Source: CAYLJJ01 sp964384025 (GTDB lineage Bacteria > Myxococcota_A > Bradymonadia > UBA7976 > UBA1532). Taken from it: 8,803 nucleotides of DNA. Location of the stretch: contig CAYLJJ010000165.1 of assembly GCA_964384025.1 (NCBI GenBank), forward strand, positions 1 through 8,803, written 5' to 3'. The position numbers were made by a program, and so were the translations under genes. Each line of letters opens with the position of its first letter. The first letter of the stretch is position 1. Shown piece by piece: positions 1 through 4,908 of this stretch. The notes beneath the pieces are model-generated. The model had not been told where the DNA came from. It did no database searches and saw only the letters and a program-made list of their open reading frames with translations.

Positions 1-27
1 CCTTAAACTTCGCTTGCCTTGTTTTGC

Positions 28-55
28 ATCTCAACCCTGGCCGGAGTATTGAGAT
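28..55. other. Short inverted repeat downstream of add
   Basis: ATCTCAA (28-34) and TTGAGAT (49-55) are perfect 7-bp inverted arms around a 14-base GC-rich loop. It lies about 65 bases past the add stop codon. In the add transcript direction it is followed by no T-run, so it is not a convincing intrinsic terminator. It could be a simple hairpin or chance. The rest of 1-121 shows no supportable gene in any frame. Confidence 0.25.
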
Positions 56-121
56 TACAATGATGATAAATTCATACAGAAAACCTGAGAAGAGATAAAC
101 TCTACTTGAAGAGAGGTTCAC

Positions 122-1351
122 TCAATTGGGCAGATTGGGCGCATCAAAGCGCGCTTCTAGGCTCTCGTAGTAGTCGATGATCTGGCGCACATAGCGACGC
201 TTTTCTAGATAACTCCCTGGCATAAAACTGCGCTTAAAACCATAAACTATGATGGACTTCAGCGCGTGGCGATCTACTCCAAGATGCTCGATAGCTTTCA
301 TCAGCTCCTTGGTCACCGTGGTGTTACTCATTGTGCGATTGTCTGTACAGATGGTAGTAGAGAGGCGATGTCTACGCATCAGATCAAAGCTGTGCTCGCT
401 CAACTCATTCATCTGAGGGTTTGTCTGGAGGTTGCTGGTGAGGCAGATCTCCAGGGTGATACGCCGATCAGAGATATACTCTCCCAACTTGTCTACATAG
501 TCCGCCCGATTCCTGATCTCTGGATCTCTGATCGCCTCAGGCTCCAACAGATAGGTGCCGTGCCCGATGCGATCCGCGTGCAGCTCGGTGATCGCCTGAA
601 AGATACTCTCCGGTCCGTAGGCTTCTCCGGCATGGACCGTCTTCTTCATAAAGTTTTGGTGGGCGTACTGGTAAGCCTCTCCATGATCCCCTGCTGGATA
701 GCCCGCCTCCTCTCCCGCCAAATCAAAGCCAACGATGGGCAGCGCATACTCATCTCGGGCGAGGATCGCAGCTCGCGCCAGTTCCATGGAGGCTACAGGA
801 TAGAGCTGCTTAGGGGGGGTGTAGCGATGGGCGCGGACGAGGTTGGAGTAATACTCACTAAAACCCTTCTGGAACATGCGCATGGCGCAGACGATAATCC
901 CATATTCGAAGGGAGGCTCCTCCCCTGAACAGACTTTTACTCGCTGGTTGAACTCTTGTTTAGCTCGATTCAGACCACGATTAACTGCTTTTACCACCAT
1001 AATCGTATTCATATGCTGGTGAACGTGAAGTTGAGGAGCAAAACGTACTTCTAGATAGCGTACTCCCTCCTCTTGATTATCCAAAGCCAATTCGTAGGCT
1101 ACTCGCTCCAAAGAGAGTTCGCTCTGCATTACCGCGGTTGTATACGCAAAGCCGTTGAGATACTCTCCAAGGTCCTTATAGCGATCTTTGAACACCAACT
1201 CCCTCAACCCTGACTCAGTGTAGCTGGGAAGCTTGACGCCGTACTCTTGGGCTAGATTGATGAGAGTCTTGATGCGGATAGAACCATCTAGGTGAACATG
1301 GAGGTCTGTCTTGGGTAACATAGCGACAAAGGATTCACTGATCTTGGACAT
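122..1351 (-). CDS. add: Adenosine deaminase, long form (409 aa)
   Basis: Zinc-dependent deaminase that converts adenosine (and deoxyadenosine) to inosine in cytosolic purine salvage. The amidohydrolase-fold motifs are all visible: the metal-binding His-x-His in KTDLHVHLDGS (H18, H20), HAGEAYGPESI (H240 metal ligand, E243 catalytic), RIGHG (catalytic H264) and CTDNRTMSNTT (D337 metal ligand). The residue after D337 is Asn, where mammalian ADA has Asp. As I recall, the TDNR-x-x-S form also occurs in actinobacterial adenosine deaminases, so this marks a subgroup rather than a defect. At 409 aa it is longer than E. coli Add (about 333 aa). The extra length falls mainly between about residues 135 and 210, before the HAGE motif, and in the C-terminal tail. 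Start: GGAGA lies 7 bases upstream of the ATG. It is divergent from dapA. A specialised relative acting on another adenosine-like nucleoside, such as aminodeoxyfutalosine, cannot be excluded. Confidence 0.93.
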   Translation of the reverse strand: MSKISESFVAMLPKTDLHVHLDGSIRIKTLINLAQEYGVKLPSYTESGLRELVFKDRYKDLGEYLNGFAYTTAVMQSELSLERVAYELALDNQEEGVRYLEVRFAPQLHVHQHMNTIMVVKAVNRGLNRAKQEFNQRVKVCSGEEPPFEYGIIVCAMRMFQKGFSEYYSNLVRAHRYTPPKQLYPVASMELARAAILARDEYALPIVGFDLAGEEAGYPAGDHGEAYQYAHQNFMKKTVHAGEAYGPESIFQAITELHADRIGHGTYLLEPEAIRDPEIRNRADYVDKLGEYISDRRITLEICLTSNLQTNPQMNELSEHSFDLMRRHRLSTTICTDNRTMSNTTVTKELMKAIEHLGVDRHALKSIIVYGFKRSFMPGSYLEKRRYVRQIIDYYESLEARFDAPNLPN

Positions 1352-1378
1352 GAAGTCTCCTATAGCTGATAACCGAAC

Positions 1379-1407
1379 ACGCTAACGAAGCCTCAAAGGG
1401 CTGTCAA
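1379..1407 (-). promoter_or_regulatory. Candidate sigma70-type promoter for add
   Basis: Read on the minus strand, a perfect TTGACA (1402-1407) is followed after 17 bases by TAGCGT (1379-1384), a poor -10 that keeps the first two and last consensus bases. This would start transcription about 20 bases before the add ATG. It is a consensus match only. Its -35 overlaps the proposed -35 of the divergent dapA promoter. Confidence 0.4.
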
Positions 1408-1429
1408 TTGCCTCTATCATCCTTAATAT
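1401..1429 (+). promoter_or_regulatory. Candidate promoter for the dapAB operon
   Basis: CTGTCA (1401-1406, four of six consensus bases) and TAATAT (1424-1429, four of six) are separated by 17 bases. The predicted start is near 1436, giving a leader of about 35 bases before dapA. No lysine riboswitch could fit in so short a leader, and none is seen. The match is suggestive only. Confidence 0.35.
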
Positions 1430-1470
1430 ATCGAGAGCTTTAAACTGAGCAGATTTGGAGAAGAGACTCT

Positions 1471-2337
1471 ATGTTCGGCGGAATCTATACGGCCCTCGCC
1501 ACCCCTTTTCAGGGAGAAGTTCCTCAACTCGAAGCGCTCCAAGCCCAGGTGGTTCGACAGCTCAAGGCGGGTGTCCACGGTTTGGTTCCCTGTGGAACTA
1601 CGGGAGAGTCAGCCACCCTCTCCGACGCTGAGCGTCTCGCCATTATCCAAGCAACCTTAGAGGTCGCCGCAGGACGGCCGGTGGTCCCTGGCTTGGGAAC
1701 CAACAACACCGCTCAGAGCATTCGTCTGGTGAAGAAGGCTCAGGCCCTGGGGGTTGCGGGAGCCTTAATCATCACTCCCTACTACAATAAGCCCAGTCAG
1801 GAGGGCCTCTATCAGCATGTCGCTGCCATCGCGGCGGCAGCCCCTGATCTGCCCCTTATGCTCTACAATGTGCCCTCTCGGACGGGAGTAAGCTTTGAGT
1901 TGGAGACCCTCAAGCGCCTCGCTGAGTTGCCCTCAGTACAGAGCATCAAGGAAGCCAGCGCCGATCTGGCTTTTGGGGCGGAGCTGCTCAGGAGCTTGAA
2001 CCTCGACCTCCTCTCTGGAGATGATGCCAGCGCGCTTCCGCTTTGGAGTTTGGGCGCGCATGGTCTGGTCTCGGTGAGCAGCAACCTGATCCCTAAAAAG
2101 ATGGTCGAGCTTTGGGAGATGGCTCAACAGGGGCGTTGGGATGAGGCCCGTGCTCTTCATCTCCGGTTGCTCCCCCTCTTTAAGGGCCTCTTTATCGAGA
2201 GCAGCCCAGGCCCTCTTAAGCACCTCATGGCATATAGCTTGACCTATCCAGGAGCGCTGCGTCTTCCTCTCGTCTCTATACGACCTGAGAATCAGCGTCG
2301 CCTTGAAACCCTCTGGGATCACCTGGAGTTTTCCTGA
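1471..2337 (+). CDS. dapA: 4-Hydroxy-tetrahydrodipicolinate synthase DapA
   Basis: Condenses pyruvate with L-aspartate-4-semialdehyde to form 4-hydroxy-tetrahydrodipicolinate, the first committed step of diaminopimelate and lysine synthesis in the cytosol. It is a class I aldolase-type TIM barrel. Visible signatures are GTTGE (42-46, catalytic T44), TPYYNKPSQEGLYQH (Y105 of the proton relay), YNVPSRTG (Y132, and R137 for carboxylate binding), IKEAS (K160, the Schiff-base lysine) and LLSGDDA (181-187). At 288 aa it is almost the length of E. coli DapA (292 aa), and all active-site residues sit within a few positions of theirs. GGAGAAGAG lies just upstream of the ATG. Its TGA overlaps the dapB ATG by one base, so the two are almost certainly co-transcribed and translationally coupled. 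The sequence alone does not say whether it is feedback-inhibited by lysine. Confidence 0.97.
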   Translation: MFGGIYTALATPFQGEVPQLEALQAQVVRQLKAGVHGLVPCGTTGESATLSDAERLAIIQATLEVAAGRPVVPGLGTNNTAQSIRLVKKAQALGVAGALIITPYYNKPSQEGLYQHVAAIAAAAPDLPLMLYNVPSRTGVSFELETLKRLAELPSVQSIKEASADLAFGAELLRSLNLDLLSGDDASALPLWSLGAHGLVSVSSNLIPKKMVELWEMAQQGRWDEARALHLRLLPLFKGLFIESSPGPLKHLMAYSLTYPGALRLPLVSIRPENQRRLETLWDHLEFS

Positions 2338-3086
2338 TGGCTGTGCCCACCAAGCTGGGGCTCTTTGGAGCGGAGGGACATATGGGGCGCTGTATCATCC
2401 AGCTCCTGGAGCAGCGCCCTGAGATTCAGCTCTTAACCGCAGTGGATCGAAGCAGCACAGCAGAGCTCAACTTTCGAGAGTGTGATGTGGTGATCGATTT
2501 CTCCATCGCTGGAGCTACCACGGATCTTCTCCACCGGATGAAGGGGAGCAAAGCAGCTTTGGTCAGCGGAGTTACAGGCCGGAGCCTCGAGGAGGAGGCT
2601 GCCTTAGATATTCGCGCGCTCCAAGCTCCAGTCTTCTGCGCGGCCAACTTCAGCTTGGGGATCGCGCTCCTTAAGCGCTTGGCGCAGCGAACTGCACGGG
2701 CCTTGGGAGAGGAGTTTCAAGTGGAGATTATGGAGATACACCACCAACGAAAGGTAGACGCGCCCAGCGGCACCGCTCTGTTGTTGGGGCAGGCGATCGC
2801 TGAGGCTCGGGGTTTAAGTTGGCCTCAGGCGCGTGCACAGTCTCGAACAGAAAAGACAGGACCCCGAAGTTCAAGAGAGCTGGGCTTTGCCTCTCTGCGA
2901 GGAGGAGAGGTTGTGGGAGAGCATACCCTCTACTTTTTGGGAGAGGCGGAGCGCCTAGAGTTGAGACATCAAGCTCAGGATCGTCGACTCTTTGCCTTGG
3001 GTGCCCTGCGCGCCCTGCACTGGGTACAGAAAGTTCCAGCCGGGCGCTACGGGATGGATGATATGTTGAGTGATATCGGAGCATAG
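2337..3086 (+). CDS. dapB: 4-Hydroxy-tetrahydrodipicolinate reductase DapB
   Basis: Reduces the DapA product to tetrahydrodipicolinate with NAD(P)H, the second step of the diaminopimelate pathway. It has an N-terminal Rossmann fold with GLFGAEGHMGR (8-18) for the dinucleotide, VVIDFS (51-56), GVTG (78-81) and AANFSLG (102-108). The C-terminal catalytic part has EIHHQRKVDAPSGTAL (133-148), with H135/H136, catalytic K139 and the substrate-binding SGT. It ends with SLRGGEVVGEHTLYF and the typical ELRHQAQDRRLFALGALRA stretch. At 249 aa it is shorter than E. coli DapB (273 aa). The loss lies in the N-terminal domain between about residues 38 and 46, where a longer loop and helix are normally found before the IDFS strand. 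The start is fixed by the one-base TGATG overlap with dapA. No strong intrinsic terminator follows; there is only a T6 run at 3105-3110. Confidence 0.96.
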   Translation: MAVPTKLGLFGAEGHMGRCIIQLLEQRPEIQLLTAVDRSSTAELNFRECDVVIDFSIAGATTDLLHRMKGSKAALVSGVTGRSLEEEAALDIRALQAPVFCAANFSLGIALLKRLAQRTARALGEEFQVEIMEIHHQRKVDAPSGTALLLGQAIAEARGLSWPQARAQSRTEKTGPRSSRELGFASLRGGEVVGEHTLYFLGEAERLELRHQAQDRRLFALGALRALHWVQKVPAGRYGMDDMLSDIGA

Positions 3087-3178
3087 GCTTGAAATCATTC
3101 ACTATTTTTTACTCATTTGCAAACAACCTAAGAGGCTCGCTAGATTAAGACCTTAAATGGAGGGAACTTGAGGCTCTT

Positions 3179-3493
3179 GTGAGAGAACAGAGTTTTTCAT
3201 TATTAGATGGGCTATCATATGGCTTAATAAGCACAGGTGCCAAGGGAAATCACCTTCTTTTTGATCCAGAAAGCATTCGGAGGGCATTCTCAAGAGTAGA
3301 GCATGGTCTGATAGAAGAATCGAATCTACTCTCTGCTCACAGAGCCCTCCGCCATCTTGGAAAGATGCATGATCTGCTTGATATGCGCTGTTTTATAAAC
3401 GATCTTCCTTCTGAAACAGTTGATTTGATAGTGTTTATCTATTTTCGCAGCTTAGATCAATATATGAGTTGCACCCCATTCTCTCTTCATTGA
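3179..3493 (+). CDS. Hypothetical protein, 104 aa, orphan
   Basis: I do not recognise this protein. The chosen start is GTG, with GAGG (3170-3173) five bases upstream; there is no in-frame ATG near the beginning. The product is soluble, with no signal peptide or membrane segment. Its middle and end look helical (roughly residues 30-62 and 76-95), and it has a few cysteines and histidines without a recognisable metal motif. Base composition is visibly AT-richer than the neighbours, and about half its arginines use AGA, AGG or CGG rather than the CGC/CGT common in dapAB. That fits a recent arrival or a poorly conserved orphan. It lies 92 bases after dapB and more than 200 bases before mrp, so operon membership is unclear. 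It could be the remnant of a longer gene or, less likely, a chance reading frame. Confidence 0.5.
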   Translation: MREQSFSLLDGLSYGLISTGAKGNHLLFDPESIRRAFSRVEHGLIEESNLLSAHRALRHLGKMHDLLDMRCFINDLPSETVDLIVFIYFRSLDQYMSCTPFSLH

Positions 3494-3630
3494 CTCTCGA
3501 ATCTGTTTTCAGAATGAGCACCTCCTGATCATCACAAGCAAATCACAATTGTAGCAGATCATGTTCACAAAGCTTTTGCGTTGGGGGAAAGGGCCCTCCT
3601 GTCAGGCCAGAAGCTTGGATGACCGAAGTG

Positions 3631-3720
3631 TTGAGAAACCTCCTCCCGCTTTGGCGGCTCTATTGACCTTCTCCCACAAAGCTGGCAAGGCCAGCGCTAC
3701 AAAGGATGGAGGTTTCTCAA
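3631..3720 (+). repeat. 90-bp element with perfect 13-bp inverted repeats over the mrp ribosome binding site
   Basis: TTGAGAAACCTCC (3631-3643) and its exact reverse complement GGAGGTTTCTCAA (3708-3720) bound a 90-bp unit. Inside, CTTTG (3649-3653) pairs with CAAAG (3700-3704), and GCTGGC/GCCAGC (3681-3686/3690-3695) forms a tight hairpin with a 3-base loop. The whole unit can fold into one long stem with an inner stem-loop. The right arm carries GGAGG (3708-3712), the Shine-Dalgarno of mrp nine bases before its ATG, and the left arm carries the matching CCTCC. Folding would therefore hide the ribosome binding site. The same architecture could also be a small palindromic/MITE-like repeat inserted at this point; no target-site duplication is evident. 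The arms and pairing are directly visible; the regulatory role is inference. Confidence 0.75.
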
Positions 3721-3721
3721 A

Positions 3722-4900
3722 ATGAAAGAGCAGATCAAAGCCCGTCTCGCCCAGATCAAGGCCCCTGGAGGTGAGGGAGATCTCATCAGCGCGGAGATCT
3801 TTCAGGAGATCGAGCTGGAGGGTGGGGAGCTGTATGTCATGCTGCGCTTCAAGAGCGTGGAGCGAGAGGAGCGTCATCGCCTGGAGAATGAGGTGCGAAG
3901 CGCGCTTGATGATTTAGAAGGGATCGAGGCAGTCTATGTTGAGTCTGAAGTGGAGGAGCAAGCGCTTCCACAGACGCAGCAACATGGCTCAAGCTGCTCT
4001 CACGGCGAAGCACACCAGCACAGCTCAAGCTGCTCCCACGGCGGAGGGCATCATCACCATGCTCCTGAGCCCGCCTCCTCCCCTCTAGATGGAGTCCATA
4101 ACCTCCTGGCGGTGGCCTCAGGGAAGGGTGGTGTGGGTAAGTCAACCGTCGCTGTCAACTTGGCTTTGGCGTTAAAGGCCCAGGGCGCCCGCGTGGGCAT
4201 CTGCGATATCGATGTCTACGGCCCCTCAGTGCCGATTCAGATGGGGGTCCCCAAAGCCCGCCCTGGCGTTACCCAGGATCAGAAGCGCTTTAAGCCCATC
4301 GAAGCCTATGGCTTGCCCGTGATGTCGATCGGCTTCCTGGTCGATGATGATACTCCCGTAATCTGGCGTGGTCCCATCGTCGCTTCAGTGGTTAAGCAGT
4401 TCCTAGCCGATGTAGAGTGGGGCGTACTGGATTACTTGGTGATCGACCTGCCTCCTGGAACTGGAGATGCCCAGCTCACCCTGACTCAGAGCGCTCCCAT
4501 CACCGGCGCCCTTATCGTTACTACACCCAGCGAGTTGGCTCTGGTAGACGCCGTAAAAGGCTTACAGATGTTTCGCAAAGTGGAGGTGCCGGTCATCGGC
4601 ATCGTCGAGAACATGAGCCACTACATCTGCCCCAACTGTGCACATGAGAGCCGCCCCTTTAACCAGGGCGGCACCGAGCGGATCTCAGAGAAGCTCAAGG
4701 TCCCTGTCTTGGCGCAGATTCCCATCAACGATGAGATTCAAAGAGGCAGCGATCAGGGCAAACCGGTGGTCGCCATCAATCCAGATTCTCCCCAGAGCCA
4801 GGCTTTTCTCAAATTGGCTGAGGAGGTGATGGGGAAGATGCCTATACAGGGGGATGAGCAGGAGAAGAAGGGTTTTCTAAAGGGTCTTTTTAAGCGTTAA
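3722..4900 (+). CDS. mrp: Mrp/NBP35-family Fe-S cluster carrier ATPase with His/Cys-rich linker
   Basis: Cytosolic P-loop NTPase (MinD/Mrp/NBP35 group) that binds and delivers [4Fe-4S] clusters to apoproteins. Order of parts: residues 1-78 resemble the MIP18/DUF59 domain often fused to Mrp, but lack the usual Cys-Pro; residues 86-113 are a His/Cys-rich linker; residues 125-372 are the ATPase. The ATPase has the deviant Walker A SGKGGVGKST (133-142), DIDVYGPS (162-169), SIGFLVDDDTPVIWRGP (202-218), the Walker B region YLVIDLPPGTGD (238-249) and ENMSHYICPNC (296-306). C303 and C306 are the CxxC pair that bridges a cluster between two subunits. The tail (380-392) is basic. At 392 aa it is slightly longer than common Mrp proteins because of the linker. 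The ATG has GGAGG nine bases upstream, inside the inverted repeat. Its stop is 8 bases from the stop of the convergent lipoprotein gene. The metal-related role of the linker is inferred. Confidence 0.92.
   Translation: MKEQIKARLAQIKAPGGEGDLISAEIFQEIELEGGELYVMLRFKSVEREERHRLENEVRSALDDLEGIEAVYVESEVEEQALPQTQQHGSSCSHGEAHQHSSSCSHGGGHHHHAPEPASSPLDGVHNLLAVASGKGGVGKSTVAVNLALALKAQGARVGICDIDVYGPSVPIQMGVPKARPGVTQDQKRFKPIEAYGLPVMSIGFLVDDDTPVIWRGPIVASVVKQFLADVEWGVLDYLVIDLPPGTGDAQLTLTQSAPITGALIVTTPSELALVDAVKGLQMFRKVEVPVIGIVENMSHYICPNCAHESRPFNQGGTERISEKLKVPVLAQIPINDEIQRGSDQGKPVVAINPDSPQSQAFLKLAEEVMGKMPIQGDEQEKKGFLKGLFKR
3987..4043 (+). repeat. Tandem repeat encoding the His/Cys linker of Mrp
   Basis: Two 21-base units (3987-4007 and 4023-4043) differ at one position and repeat with a 36-base (12-residue) period. 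They encode the paired SSCSHG motifs at residues 90-95 and 102-107, followed by HHHH at 110-113. The near-identity at DNA level points to a recent internal duplication. Confidence 0.85.
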
Positions 4901-4908
4901 AGCAGTTC

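Noticed and set aside
1..121. End of a neighbouring gene on either strand
   Set aside because: Short open stretches exist in some frames but none has supportive composition or length to call.
266..928. A 220-codon open frame on the plus strand
   Set aside because: It lies entirely antisense to the well-supported adenosine deaminase gene, has no ribosome binding site and no domain-like sequence; it is a coding shadow.
1430..1470. Lysine riboswitch before dapA
   Set aside because: The predicted leader is about 35 bases and shows no extended pairing; a lysine riboswitch needs well over 150 bases.
3069..3110. Terminator after dapB (T6 run at 3105-3110)
   Set aside because: The only stem available is five base pairs (AGTGA/TCACT) with a loop of about 25 bases; too weak to call an intrinsic terminator.
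3602..3877. A 91-codon minus-strand frame crossing the inverted repeat and the start of mrp
   Set aside because: Half of it is antisense to mrp and the rest is the palindromic element; the apparent protein is a by-product of the repeat.
4050..4062. HHHH run as an engineered tag
   Set aside because: Only four His, embedded in a longer natural His/Cys-rich repeat in an otherwise ordinary genomic context.
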